Positions 8,450 through 17,195 of a stretch of DNA of 64,000 nucleotides are shown here, piece by piece (position 1 is the stretch's first letter; the number at the start of each line of letters is the position of its first letter). Location: the NCBI RefSeq assembly GCF_014280435.1, contig NZ_CP060388.1:2484501-2548500 (forward strand), read 5' to 3'. The notes beneath the pieces are model-generated. The model saw nothing but the letters and a program-made list of their open reading frames with translations. It was not told where the DNA came from and made no database searches. A program made the translations under genes and the position numbers. Origin of the DNA: Sphingobium sp. KCTC 72723. Its GTDB lineage: Bacteria > Pseudomonadota > Alphaproteobacteria > Sphingomonadales > Sphingomonadaceae.

Positions 8450-9184
8450 CTATCGCGGGAGAAAGACCGCCCCGTCGAAATGATCGAGCGGGGTCAGCGG
8501 CGTGGCGGTGAAGTCGATCACCTTGCCCACCCGGATCGCCTTTGCCGCATTGTCCGGCTGAAACGTGAAGCAGTTTGGCGGCACGCGACTGGCAGTGGAT
8601 TGGCGCTCCATCGGGATCAGGCGGCCATTGGCCAGAATCGCGCCCCATTGCAGCAATCTGGCGGCTTCGCGGTGCGGGGCGTCGAGGCTGTCGATCCAGT
8701 CGCGCAATTTCAGGATCGACAGGCCCGCAATTTCGGCGGGCGCTTCCATCAGATGGTTGCGGTGCGCGACCTGGAGCAACGCCACGCCGTCGCGGCGAAT
8801 TTCGGCGGTGGCCAAGCCGTCGACAGGGTCGCAGGTGACGATCTCATAGAGGATCGGGGCCGTTTCGCCTGCATGGGCAGCGGCCAGCACGGTCAGGTCG
8901 TGCAGATGGGTGCAGTTCGCTTTCTTTTCGCCGCGCGCCGGCACATCGGCCAGTGCGACGCCAGTGAAAGTCGCCGCCAGCACCGCAGGCGCGCCGGGGC
9001 AGGTCGTCCAGGGGACACGCTCCATCACGGAATCGATGCCGGTAACGCGCACCCCGTCATGGCGCAGGATGACGGCCATGCAATGATAGTCATCCTCCAG
9101 CGCCGCGATCACCTGACCCGGCGAGGGCGTGACGCGCAAGTGCCGCCGGAAGCCGGGCAGCGCGTCGAGCGTAGCGCTCTCCAT
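8450..9184 (-). CDS. DUF2889 family protein
   Basis: 244 residues with the DUF2889 hallmarks: an ALEDDYHCMAVILRHDG segment, PWTTCPGAP, and a CTHLHDLTVLAAAHA motif rich in Cys and His. The biochemical function of the family is, to my knowledge, unassigned; members commonly sit in CoA-ester catabolic clusters. The ATG at 9184 is preferred over a TTG at 9193 because GAAGGA is spaced well for it. It starts 5 bp after the stop of the thiolase-fold gene, so it ends the leftward P450-DUF35-thiolase operon. No signal peptide. Confidence 0.8.
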   Translation of the reverse strand: MESATLDALPGFRRHLRVTPSPGQVIAALEDDYHCMAVILRHDGVRVTGIDSVMERVPWTTCPGAPAVLAATFTGVALADVPARGEKKANCTHLHDLTVLAAAHAGETAPILYEIVTCDPVDGLATAEIRRDGVALLQVAHRNHLMEAPAEIAGLSILKLRDWIDSLDAPHREAARLLQWGAILANGRLIPMERQSTASRVPPNCFTFQPDNAAKAIRVGKVIDFTATPLTPLDHFDGAVFLPR

Positions 9185-9189
9185 GACCG

Positions 9190-10353
9190 TCAATCCTTCG
9201 CCAGCAGGAGCGCCGCCGCCATCGGACCGCCGCCCGACGTCGCAATGGCGACGCGGGGATCGCCGCCGATCTGGCGCGCGCCGCCATCCCCGCGCAACTG
9301 GACGACCGCTTCATAGGCAAAGCCAAAGCCATGGAGGCGACCCCAGCCAAGCTGGCCGCCGCCGGTGTTCATCGGCAATGCGCCATCACGCGCGATGCGG
9401 GTGCCGCCTTCAAGGAACTGGCCGCCTTCCCCCACTTCGCAGAAGCCCAGTCCTTCGAGCCAGGTGATCGGCTGGAAGGCGAAACCGTCGTAAAGCTGGA
9501 CGGTGTCAACGTCCTTCACGCTGTAATCGGTGTTGCGCCACAGGTCGCGGCCTGTGGGATAGGCACCGGCCCATTCCGCCTGATCCCAGCTATAGCGTTC
9601 GACCGAACCGGCGCTGGCGGCGATACGGATGGGGGTAGCCGTCACTTCGTCCAGCGCGTCGCCCGCCGACACGATCACTACGGTCGACGCATCGGTAAAA
9701 CGGTCGCAATCATAGAGGCAGAAGGGGGAGCTGATCATCCGCGCGGACATATAATCGTCCATCGTCAGCGGTTTCTTGACCAGCGCACGCGGGTTGATCG
9801 CGGCATTGGCATGATCGTTGAGCGCGACCTGCGCCAGTTGCTCGCGGGTCAGGCCATAGCGTTTCATGTGGCGCATCGCAAATTGCGCGGTCCAGTTGGC
9901 GGCGGAGAAGGCGCCGAAGGGGGACACCCATTGGGAATTGCCCGACACGTCCTTGCGCCGTTCCATCGGCGGAAATTCATCCGGGCGGGCAAGGGCGGCG
10001 GCTTCATAGACGGTGCGGAAGCAGAGGACGTGGCGGGCGAGGCCTGCCTTGACCGCATGGGCCGCCTCAACGATCGCGCCCAACTGCGCGGTCGATTCCG
10101 CTGCGCCGATATGCCAGCGGGTTTTCAGCCCCAGCACTTCGATCAGATCGTCCGAACTGACCGGGGAAAAGCCAAGGAAGCTGGGCATCTTGCCGGGATA
10201 GGTGGCGACGCCGTCAATCTGGTCGAGCGTCAGTCCGGCGTCGGCAATGGCTTCGCGCACGGCGTCCACGGTCAGCAGCAGCGGCGAGCGAGTCAGGCGC
10301 ACGCCCACGTCCGACATGCCGATGCCGCTGATATAGGCTTCGTTCTGCGCCAT
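9190..10353 (-). CDS. Thiolase-fold protein (Ltp2/SCP2-like) lacking the nucleophilic Cys
   Basis: 387 residues of the SCP2-thiolase/lipid-transfer type. N-terminal AYISGIGMSDVG, central ALNDHANAAINPRA and C-terminal GWGRLHGFGFAYEAVVQLRG define the fold. At the usual nucleophile position the sequence is HIGAAESTAQLG (81-92), with no cysteine. The partner DUF35 gene ends 2 bp upstream. In actinobacterial steroid side-chain degradation, Cys-less Ltp2 with a DUF35 partner acts as a retro-aldolase; by analogy this pair may cleave a beta-hydroxyacyl-CoA (inference). The start at 10353 is the ATG directly after the DUF35 stop; the longer frame upstream is shadow. Confidence 0.83.
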   Translation of the reverse strand: MAQNEAYISGIGMSDVGVRLTRSPLLLTVDAVREAIADAGLTLDQIDGVATYPGKMPSFLGFSPVSSDDLIEVLGLKTRWHIGAAESTAQLGAIVEAAHAVKAGLARHVLCFRTVYEAAALARPDEFPPMERRKDVSGNSQWVSPFGAFSAANWTAQFAMRHMKRYGLTREQLAQVALNDHANAAINPRALVKKPLTMDDYMSARMISSPFCLYDCDRFTDASTVVIVSAGDALDEVTATPIRIAASAGSVERYSWDQAEWAGAYPTGRDLWRNTDYSVKDVDTVQLYDGFAFQPITWLEGLGFCEVGEGGQFLEGGTRIARDGALPMNTGGGQLGWGRLHGFGFAYEAVVQLRGDGGARQIGGDPRVAIATSGGGPMAAALLLAKD

Positions 10354-10355
10354 GG

Positions 10356-10760
10356 TCAGGCGACCTTTCCGAACAGGGGGAACCAGATGCCGTCCTGTTC
10401 CTCGAACAGCACATGCACCCGGTCGTCGATGTCCACGGCATCGACCGGGCAGCCGACGATATTGGTGGTCAGATATACGCCCGGCGCATCGTCCAGCTTT
10501 ACGCGCGCGATGACGAACGGCACCTCCATATCCTTGGCCCATGCCTGATGATTGACGGTGTAGGTGTCGACTATGCCGGTGCCAGCGACCGCGTGGGGGG
10601 CGACATTTTCCGACTGGCAGTGGCGGCAGATTTCACGCGGCGGATGGGTATATTGGCCGCAATCGCCGCAGCGGGTGATGTGCAGCTTCCCGTCCGCGCC
10701 CCCGGTCCAAAAGGCGCTGTTTTCCCGGTCGAGGCGCGGGCGCGAACGTTGCCAGGCCAT
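10356..10760 (-). CDS. DUF35 OB-fold/zinc-ribbon acyl-CoA-associated protein
   Basis: 134 residues. A rubredoxin-like zinc ribbon (ITRCGDCGQY and ICRHCQS, two CxxC pairs) precedes an OB-fold domain with PFVIARVKLDDAPGVYLTTN. DUF35 proteins bind acyl-CoA and form complexes with thiolase-fold enzymes, ChsH2-type aldolases being the characterised example. It lies 3 bp after the P450 stop and 2 bp before the thiolase-fold gene, which supports a physical complex with the latter. Confidence 0.87.
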   Translation of the reverse strand: MAWQRSRPRLDRENSAFWTGGADGKLHITRCGDCGQYTHPPREICRHCQSENVAPHAVAGTGIVDTYTVNHQAWAKDMEVPFVIARVKLDDAPGVYLTTNIVGCPVDAVDIDDRVHVLFEEQDGIWFPLFGKVA

Positions 10761-10763
10761 GGA

Positions 10764-12014
10764 TCAGACGTCCCAGACCAGATGCAGGCTTTCGATGCCG
10801 ATCACATGGCCGCCATGGAAGACTGGCGCATGATCGGGATCGAGCCGGAATTCGGGCATCCGCGCGAGCATTTCCTCATAAAGAACCTGTAATTCTACGC
10901 GGGCGAGGTGGGAGCCGAGGCAACGATGCGGGCCGACGCCGAACGCGATATGGACGTTGTTTTCGCGGTCGAGGTCATAGACGTCGGGCTGGGGAAATTC
11001 CCGCGCATCCAGATCGGCGGCGGGCAAGAAGAGTTTGAGCCAGTCGCCCGGCATCAGCGTCGCCCCGGCCAGCACCCCTTGCTTCTTCACGATGCGCATC
11101 GGCACGGTGAAGGTGTAGCGGCGCAGCATTTCTTCGGCGGCTTCGGCGATCAGTTTGGGATTTTCGCGCAATTTGCGTTGCAGCGGCAGGTCGGTGGCAA
11201 GACCGCGCATGGCCAGCCCCATGCCGTTCATCACCGTGTCCAGCCCGGCGATGAACAGCAGCACGCCGTAATTTTCCATGTCGGCGAGCGTCGTTTTCTG
11301 GCCGTCGATTTCCAGCTTCCACAGCATGGAGAGGATGTCGTCGCGCGGGTTGTCGCGCCGGTCCAGCACGGTGTCGCGCATGGCGGCAGCGATCTTTTGC
11401 AGGCGGCGCATGGAGCCTTCGCGGTCGCTGTCGATCGCCTCCATATGCTCCTTCACGATGGCGCGATATTCGGGCAGCCGGTCGAGCGGCAGGCCCAGCA
11501 TCTTGAGAAACACCTGCACCGGCAGCGGTTCGGCCACGGCGGTCATATATTCGCAGCGGCCCGCCGGCTTCATTTCCTCGATCAGGGCGGCGGCCAGTTC
11601 GCGGATGCTGTCGCGCAGCGCCGCAATCGTCTTGGGCGAGAAGACCTTCTGCAAAGGCTGGCGATATTTGGTGTGTTCGGGCGGGTCGAGCGTGATCGGA
11701 ATCGGCTGGGGAATGTGCGGCGCACCGGGCGGCAGCGACGCGAGCAGCGCCTTCATCTTGTCCTGCGGCACGAATTCGCTGGAATAGGTTTCCGTGTCGC
11801 GCGACGCTTCATGATTGGCCGCATGGGTCAGCGCGACCCAGCCGCCCCCGTTGCGCGGGGTCCAGAATACCGGCGGCGCGTTTTTGAGCAGGTCGAGGAT
11901 ACGGGCATGCGGATCGGTCAGCAGGCCCGGATCGGCATGAATGTCGAAGTCATAGACCAGTGCGTCCGGCACATGGGCAGGCTGTGGCGCGGCGGGGCTG
12001 AGTGTGTGGGCCAT
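10764..12014 (-). CDS. Cytochrome P450 monooxygenase
   Basis: 416 residues, class I bacterial P450. The I-helix oxygen-activation motif is FIAGLDT (A256-T260), the K-helix ExxR is E295-R298, and the heme loop is FGVGPHRCLG with thiolate ligand C365. No membrane anchor, so soluble. The ATG at 12014 is preceded by GGAGA; the open frame beyond it is non-coding. A ferredoxin gene is transcribed divergently 217 bp away and is the likely electron donor. No ferredoxin reductase is seen in the window. Being in one operon with DUF35 and thiolase-fold genes suggests it oxidises a side chain or terminal carbon before beta-oxidation (inference). Confidence 0.92.
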   Translation of the reverse strand: MAHTLSPAAPQPAHVPDALVYDFDIHADPGLLTDPHARILDLLKNAPPVFWTPRNGGGWVALTHAANHEASRDTETYSSEFVPQDKMKALLASLPPGAPHIPQPIPITLDPPEHTKYRQPLQKVFSPKTIAALRDSIRELAAALIEEMKPAGRCEYMTAVAEPLPVQVFLKMLGLPLDRLPEYRAIVKEHMEAIDSDREGSMRRLQKIAAAMRDTVLDRRDNPRDDILSMLWKLEIDGQKTTLADMENYGVLLFIAGLDTVMNGMGLAMRGLATDLPLQRKLRENPKLIAEAAEEMLRRYTFTVPMRIVKKQGVLAGATLMPGDWLKLFLPAADLDAREFPQPDVYDLDRENNVHIAFGVGPHRCLGSHLARVELQVLYEEMLARMPEFRLDPDHAPVFHGGHVIGIESLHLVWDV

Positions 12015-12231
12015 GATGATCTCCGGCACTTGGGATTGCTGTTTGTGCCGGTGTCGCGCGGGCCGCCGACAAAGGCAAATGGAGCGCGCGCCGCCACCCA
12101 AGATACCGCACCGACGATTGCCAGGCGCTGCACCGGCCCATCCGTATCGTGGCGGCGATTGAGCGGGTGAGCCGGTTGATCGGCGTCCATATCTCCTTTC
12201 TAAGGTGGGCCAAGCATCGCTGGAGAGCGCC
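12015..12231. promoter_or_regulatory. Divergent P450/ferredoxin control region with inverted repeat
   Basis: 217 bp between divergent start codons. It holds a 7-bp inverted repeat CCGGCAC-N15-GTGCCGG (12023-12051) in the P450 leader, beginning 9 bp from its start codon, which could be an operator or a leader hairpin. I see no good -35/-10 pairs. Confidence 0.35.
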
Positions 12232-12462
12232 ATGAAGATCCGCATCGAAAAGGCCGGTTGCGTGGGCAATGCCCGCTGCGCCGCCGTGTCCGAAACCCTG
12301 TATCCGCTGGACGACGACGGCTATATCGACACCAGCGGGTTCGACGTACCCGTCGGCGAGGAGCGGGCCGCGAAGAACGGTGCGCGCGCCTGCCCCGAAC
12401 GGATCATCATCGTCGAGGATGACGATGGCACCATCATCTGGCCCCCGGCGGCCAAGGGCTGA
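12232..12462 (+). CDS. P450-type ferredoxin
   Basis: 76 residues, a small low-potential ferredoxin of the kind that serves class I P450s. Cluster ligands are C10 and C16 (GCVGNARC) and a distal CP (RACPER). The residue between the first two cysteines, a Cys in 4Fe-4S forms, is Asn, so a 3Fe-4S or modified cluster is expected. The acidic, Asp-rich C-terminus is typical. The ATG at 12232 is chosen because homology begins at MKIRIEKAG. It lies divergent to the P450 and 25 bp before an SDR gene. Confidence 0.86.
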   Translation: MKIRIEKAGCVGNARCAAVSETLYPLDDDGYIDTSGFDVPVGEERAAKNGARACPERIIIVEDDDGTIIWPPAAKG

Positions 12463-12487
12463 ACACCCCCAATAATCGGAGACGAAA

Positions 12488-13315
12488 ATGAGCGACCTGT
12501 TGGGTTACAAGGGCAAGCGCGTCATCGTGAGCGGCTGTTTTTCGGGCATGGGCGAGGCGACGGCGAAGCTGCTGCTGGATCTGGGCGCGGAGGTGCATGG
12601 GCTGGATTACAAGGACAGCGCATTGCCGCTGGCCTCGTTCCACAATGTTGACCTGCGCGATCCGGCGTCGATCGACGCGGCGGTGGCGGGCATCGGCGGC
12701 AAGGTGGACGCGCTGTTCAACTGCGCGGGCCTGCCGCAATCCTTTCCGGCGATGGACGTGATGAAGGTCAACTTCATCGGCCTGCGCCATCTGACGCAGC
12801 AGGTGTTGCCGCTGATGGGACCGGGCGGGGCTATCGCCAGCATCGCGTCCACCGGTGGGCTGGGCTGGAGCCGGCGGATCCCGACCAATATGGAATTCGT
12901 GACGACAGACGGCTTCGACGCGGCGGTCGCCTGGTGCGATGCCAATGCCGACACGGTCAAGGAAGGCTACAGCTTCTCCAAGGAGAATGTGATCGTGTGG
13001 ACCCAATATATGGGCGCGCACCTGATCAAGCAGGGCATCCGCATCAATTGCACCCTGCCATCGCCGACGCAAACGCCGATGATGGCCGCGTTCGAGGCGA
13101 CGTCGGGCAAGGATGTGGTCGCTGCGGCCGCCGAACCGATGGGCCGCTATTCGACGCCGGAAGAACAGGCGGCGGGGCTGGTCCTGATAAACAGCGATCT
13201 GGCCAGCATCGTCAACGGCGTGGTCTTCCCAGTCGATGGCGGGTTCATGGGCGGAGTCGCCACGGGCCAAGTGGACCTGAGCGTCATGATGCGCCGGTCC
13301 GCACCTGCACAATAG
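12488..13315 (+). CDS. SDR of the 3-alpha-hydroxysteroid/coniferyl alcohol dehydrogenase type
   Basis: 275 residues. The Rossmann motif is VSGCFSGMG (15-22), then NCAG (78-81), with catalytic S121, Y161 and K165 (YSFSK). The overall layout, with an insertion before the catalytic Tyr and PTQTPMM after it, resembles the 3-alpha-HSD/carbonyl reductase and coniferyl-alcohol dehydrogenase subfamily. Expected activity is NAD(P)-dependent oxidation of a secondary or benzylic alcohol. It is the second gene of the rightward operon led by the ferredoxin. It may oxidise the alcohol made by the P450 (inference). Confidence 0.88.
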   Translation: MSDLLGYKGKRVIVSGCFSGMGEATAKLLLDLGAEVHGLDYKDSALPLASFHNVDLRDPASIDAAVAGIGGKVDALFNCAGLPQSFPAMDVMKVNFIGLRHLTQQVLPLMGPGGAIASIASTGGLGWSRRIPTNMEFVTTDGFDAAVAWCDANADTVKEGYSFSKENVIVWTQYMGAHLIKQGIRINCTLPSPTQTPMMAAFEATSGKDVVAAAAEPMGRYSTPEEQAAGLVLINSDLASIVNGVVFPVDGGFMGGVATGQVDLSVMMRRSAPAQ

Positions 13316-13352
13316 GGGAATGACAGCGGGGTATCCCGCCGTCGCAAGGGCT

Positions 13353-13401
13353 ACACCCCTCCACCACTTCATGGTCCCCCTCCCCTTGAAGGAGAGGATT
13401 G
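13353..13401. repeat. Extragenic C-rich repeat, copy 1
   Basis: ACACCCCTCCACCAC at 13353-13367 and GGTCCCCCTCCCCTTG at 13373-13388 recur in the same order at 45671-45714. It lies between the SDR and acyl-CoA dehydrogenase genes. The second part forms a CTCCCCTTGAAGGAGAG hairpin. It looks like a dispersed REP-type element. Confidence 0.7.
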
Positions 13402-13420
13402 AGAATAAAGGCACACTGCC

Positions 13421-15631
13421 ATGAATTTCGACCTGACCGATGACCAGCAGATGATGCGCGATATGTTCGTGCGCTTTCTGGACGAAAACAGCAGCATGGC
13501 GCGGGTGCGTGCGGCGGCTCCTTCCGGGTTCGACGCGGCGTTGTGGTCGGGGCTGGCGGAATTGGGTGCCTTGTCGATCCGCGTGCCGGAGGATGCGGGC
13601 GGGTTGGGCCTTGGCCTGTTCGATGCGGCGATCCTGATGGAGGAAGCGGGGCGGACTCTGGTGTCCGGGCCGCTGGCCGAAACGCTGGTGGCGGCGCGTA
13701 TGCTGGCTTTGCTGGGCGGGGACGCGGCGGCAGAGTTGCTGGGGCAGGTGATGGCGGGCGATACCGTCGCCAGCATCGCTTTCCACGATCTGGCCGATCA
13801 GCCGGTGCAGTGGATCGGCGGCGGTCAGGTAGCGCGGGCAGTCGTGGCCCGGCGCGGGGATGATGTCGTGCTGATAACGGTGCCGGAAGGCGCGGTTGAG
13901 GCGGAGGAGAATCTGGCCGCTACGCCAATGGCGGAAATCGACCTGGGTGGCTTGCCGTCGGTGGTGCTGGCGTCGGGCGCGGCGGCGCTTGCGATCTTTG
14001 CCGCCGGGGTCGAGGAATGGAAGCTGCTGGTTGCCGCCGGGCTGGCGGGGATAGGGCGTGAGGCGTTGAAACTGGCGGCGGCCTATGCGTGCGAGCGCAA
14101 GCAGTTCGACCAGTTTATCGGCCAGTTTCAGGGCATTTCCCATCCGCTGGCCGACCTGCTGTGCGATGTCGATGGCGGCAAGTTCCTGGTGTGGAAGGCG
14201 ATCCGCGACATTGCCGACGGCGCGCCCGAAGCGGGCGCGGCGATCAGCATCGCGGCATGGTGGAACAGCGATGCAGCGGCGCGCACAGTGGCGCAGGCCT
14301 TGCACACCTTCGGCGGCTATGGGCTGACGACCGAATATGATATTTTCCTGTTCAACCTGCGCGCCAAGGCATGGCCGCTGCTGCTGGGTGATCCGCAGCG
14401 GTTGATCGTGGAGGCCGGGCGGCGGATCTATGGCGGAGAGCAGGCGGCGCTGCCCGATGCGGGCGATATGCCGATCGATTTCGATCTGGGACCGGACGCG
14501 CAGACCATCACGGCGGAGATCGACGCTTTTTTTGCGGCCAATGTGACGCCGGACATGCGTGAGACGTTCCACTATAGTTGGGAAGGCTATAACCCGGAAC
14601 TGAACCGCAAGCTGGCGGCGCAGAATCTGCTCTATCTGGGCCTGCCCAGGGATGTCGGCGGGCGTGGCCTGTCCGCCTATGAAAAGACCGCCGCGATGGA
14701 TGCGTTCGAGGCGCAGGGTTATAATAATCCGGCGGCGGGCGTGACGCAGATGGTCGCGCTGATCGTCCATCGCTTTGGGTCCGAGGAATTGAAGGCCGCC
14801 ATCCTGCCGGAAATCATGCGCGGCGAAGTCATTTGCTCGCTGGGCTATTCGGAGCCGGGCGCGGGGTCCGACGTGTTTGCCGCGCAATGCCGCGCGACGC
14901 AGGAGCCGGACGGAAGCTGGCGGATCGACGGGACCAAGATGTTCACCAGCGGGGCGAACCTGTCCACCTATGTGCTGATGCTGTGCCGGACCAACCCGGA
15001 TGTGGCCAAGCATAAGGGGCTGACCATGTTCATCGTGCCTTTGAAGGCCGATGGCGTGACGATCCAGCCGGTCTATACGTTTCAGGACGAGCGGACCAAC
15101 ATCACCTTCTATGACGGCGTGAAGATACCCGATAGCTGGCGGCTGGGCGACATTGATGGCGGCGTGCGGACGATGAGCGCCAGCCTGGAACTGGAACATG
15201 GCGGCGGCTTTGCCAAATATCAGCGCGCGATGCTGCACGCGGCGGAAACTCTGTGCCGGGAGATACGGCGCGACGGCCAGCCGCTGATCGCGGACGCCGA
15301 TGCGCGGGCGCGGCTGGCGCGGACGGCCGCGCATCTGTGGATGTCGGAGCTGATCACCTATCGTGCGCAATGGGCGGCGACGGAAAAGAAGCCGAACCTG
15401 GCCTATGGACCGATGGCCAAGATGTTCAGTTCGGAGAAGTTCCAGAGCGATGCGCGCGACCTGATCGACCTGACGGCACCTTTGTCCCTGTCCAAGCGCA
15501 AGGGCGCGGCGGCGGAAATCAACATGTTCTACCGCCATGCGCAGGGCGCGACTATTTATGGCGGGACAAGCGAGGTCCACCGTTCCATGATCGCCGAGCG
15601 CGCGCTGGGCCTGCCGCGCACCCGCGCCTGA
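13421..15631 (+). CDS. Double-length (fused) acyl-CoA dehydrogenase
   Basis: 736 residues, about twice a normal acyl-CoA dehydrogenase. Residues 1 to about 345 form one ACAD half (VPEDAGGLGLGLFDAAILMEEAG; ACERKQFDQFIGQFQ; FGGYGLTTEYD). Residues about 355-736 form a second (GYSEPGAGSDVF; IDGTKMFTSGAN; IYGGTSEVHRSMIAERALG). The second half keeps the flavin-binding motif, but the Glu that precedes GTS in MCAD-type enzymes is Gly. The arrangement resembles heterotetrameric ChsE1/ChsE2-type dehydrogenases merged into one chain. The expected reaction is FAD-dependent alpha,beta-desaturation of an acyl-CoA. The hydratase gene follows after 10 bp. Confidence 0.9.
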   Translation: MNFDLTDDQQMMRDMFVRFLDENSSMARVRAAAPSGFDAALWSGLAELGALSIRVPEDAGGLGLGLFDAAILMEEAGRTLVSGPLAETLVAARMLALLGGDAAAELLGQVMAGDTVASIAFHDLADQPVQWIGGGQVARAVVARRGDDVVLITVPEGAVEAEENLAATPMAEIDLGGLPSVVLASGAAALAIFAAGVEEWKLLVAAGLAGIGREALKLAAAYACERKQFDQFIGQFQGISHPLADLLCDVDGGKFLVWKAIRDIADGAPEAGAAISIAAWWNSDAAARTVAQALHTFGGYGLTTEYDIFLFNLRAKAWPLLLGDPQRLIVEAGRRIYGGEQAALPDAGDMPIDFDLGPDAQTITAEIDAFFAANVTPDMRETFHYSWEGYNPELNRKLAAQNLLYLGLPRDVGGRGLSAYEKTAAMDAFEAQGYNNPAAGVTQMVALIVHRFGSEELKAAILPEIMRGEVICSLGYSEPGAGSDVFAAQCRATQEPDGSWRIDGTKMFTSGANLSTYVLMLCRTNPDVAKHKGLTMFIVPLKADGVTIQPVYTFQDERTNITFYDGVKIPDSWRLGDIDGGVRTMSASLELEHGGGFAKYQRAMLHAAETLCREIRRDGQPLIADADARARLARTAAHLWMSELITYRAQWAATEKKPNLAYGPMAKMFSSEKFQSDARDLIDLTAPLSLSKRKGAAAEINMFYRHAQGATIYGGTSEVHRSMIAERALGLPRTRA

Positions 15632-15641
15632 AGGATAGGAT

Positions 15642-16442
15642 ATGAGCGACGCCCCGCATCTGTTGAGCGAAGACCGGGACGGCGTCCTGATCGTGACGCT
15701 GAACCGGCCCGATAAGCTGAACGCCCTGTCGGCGCAGACGATGGCATTGTTCGAGGATGCGCTGTTGCGGTTCCGCGATACGCCGGACCTCAAAGTGATG
15801 CTGATCCGCGCGACCGGGCGCTATTTCTGTTCGGGTGCGGACCTGAAGGGCGGGAACAACCCGGACTATCCGCGCACGCCGTCGGGTATCCGCGAAAATC
15901 ACCGGCTGAACCTGAATGGCATGCAGCGCATCTATGACGAGATGGAGCATGTCGAAAAGCCGATCGTCAGCGCCATTCATGCGACCTGCGTGGGCGGTGG
16001 GCTGGAAATGGCGCTGTCGTGCGATTTCCGGCTGGCGGCGAAAAGCGCGGCCTTCTCTTTTCCCGAAGGCCTGTTCGGCGTGCTGCCTGCGTCCAACGGC
16101 GTCAGCCGCCTGACGCGCATCTGCGGGCCGCACTGGGCACGATGGCTCATCATGGGGAACCAGCGGGCCGACGCGGATCGCGCGCTCATCATGGGTCTGG
16201 TGCATGACGTGTTCCCTGACGAGGGATTCGACGAAGCGGCGCTGGATTTCTGTCGCCATCTGACGAAACAGAATGGCGAACAGATGGGCGCGGCCAAGAT
16301 CGCGATCGAACTGGCCGCCGAAGTCGGGCCGTCGATGGGGCGTCATGTCGAACGGATGGCCAACAGCGCGCTGATGCTGAACCCGGCCTATCTGGAGAAT
16401 ATGGAACGCTATCTGAAGGGCGTGGGCGGCAAGAAGGATTAA
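15642..16442 (+). CDS. Enoyl-CoA hydratase
   Basis: 266 residues, standard crotonase length. CoA/oxyanion motifs are YFCSGADLKGG (61-71) and CVGGGLEMA. Both catalytic glutamates of the family are present 20 residues apart (E122 in GGGLE, E142 in FPEGLFG). It should hydrate the enoyl-CoA made by the acyl-CoA dehydrogenase encoded just upstream. As the last gene of the ferredoxin-SDR-ACAD operon, it overlaps the convergent TetR gene by 4 bp. Confidence 0.92.
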   Translation: MSDAPHLLSEDRDGVLIVTLNRPDKLNALSAQTMALFEDALLRFRDTPDLKVMLIRATGRYFCSGADLKGGNNPDYPRTPSGIRENHRLNLNGMQRIYDEMEHVEKPIVSAIHATCVGGGLEMALSCDFRLAAKSAAFSFPEGLFGVLPASNGVSRLTRICGPHWARWLIMGNQRADADRALIMGLVHDVFPDEGFDEAALDFCRHLTKQNGEQMGAAKIAIELAAEVGPSMGRHVERMANSALMLNPAYLENMERYLKGVGGKKD

Positions 16443-17179
16443 CCCGCCGCCAACGTCCGGTAATCGCGGATACCCAGTTCCAGCAGCCGCGCTTCGGCGC
16501 GCAGCAAATGCGCGCGGCCGAGCGGATTGGGCGCGTGCAGCGTATTTTGCAGCGTCACGTCGGTCGTCACCGTGACGATACGTTCGAGGCCGGTCATCAG
16601 CGCGGTCGCCATGCTGAACACCGGCGATTGCGGCGCTGTCAGATCGCCATCCATCTGTTCGACCATCAGGCGCATCACCGGTTGCGCCGCGCGAACACGG
16701 TGCATCATCATCCGTTCATTCTGCGCATCGGCCATGCGGTTGCGCAGATGGAGCAGGCGCGAATGTTTGACCCAGAATTCCCGATATGCCGTAACGAAGG
16801 CCAGCGACCGATCGCCCAGTTCGTCGTCGGTCCAGCGCGCGCGCAGCAGGCCGATATAGTCTTCTTCCGCCGTGGCCATCACCGGGTCCAGCACGGCGAG
16901 CAGCAATTCGGTGAGGTCGTTGAAATAATTGTAGAGCGATGTCATGCCGATCGACATCTGCCGCGCGACCGCGCTCAGCGAGATTTCGACGTCTGGGGGA
17001 CCGGCCAGCAATTCGCTGGTCGCGGCCAGGATGCGATCGCGCGTATCGCGCCCCTTGCGCCCCAGCCGCTGGCCATTCAGATTATGGCTGAGCGCCTTTG
17101 GCGTAGCGGCAGCACGCGCACGGGGGGCCCTGGTGACCCCCTGCCCTGCCGTCGCGTCCGCCTTTACGCTCAAGATCAT
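16439..17179 (-). CDS. TetR-family regulator
   Basis: 246 residues. After a 40-residue basic N-terminal extension comes the TetR HTH: RDRILAATSELLAGPPDVEISLSAV followed by RQMSIGMTSLYNYFND (about 47-90), then an all-helical effector domain. The ATG at 17179 sits close to an AGGGAT site; the long extension makes the exact start uncertain. It is the last gene of the leftward directon, 16 bp after an aldehyde dehydrogenase, and overlaps the convergent hydratase by 4 bp. It may regulate the directon; the effector is unknown. Confidence 0.85.
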   Translation of the reverse strand: MILSVKADATAGQGVTRAPRARAAATPKALSHNLNGQRLGRKGRDTRDRILAATSELLAGPPDVEISLSAVARQMSIGMTSLYNYFNDLTELLLAVLDPVMATAEEDYIGLLRARWTDDELGDRSLAFVTAYREFWVKHSRLLHLRNRMADAQNERMMMHRVRAAQPVMRLMVEQMDGDLTAPQSPVFSMATALMTGLERIVTVTTDVTLQNTLHAPNPLGRAHLLRAEARLLELGIRDYRTLAAG

Positions 17180-17195
17180 ATCCCTAGCCTGCCTG

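Noticed and set aside
12434..15793. 1119-codon open frame on the minus strand
   Set aside because: It lies antisense to the SDR and fused acyl-CoA dehydrogenase genes, whose motifs are clear. Long antisense frames are expected where third positions are G/C-rich, and the translation is Arg/His/Gln-rich without domains.
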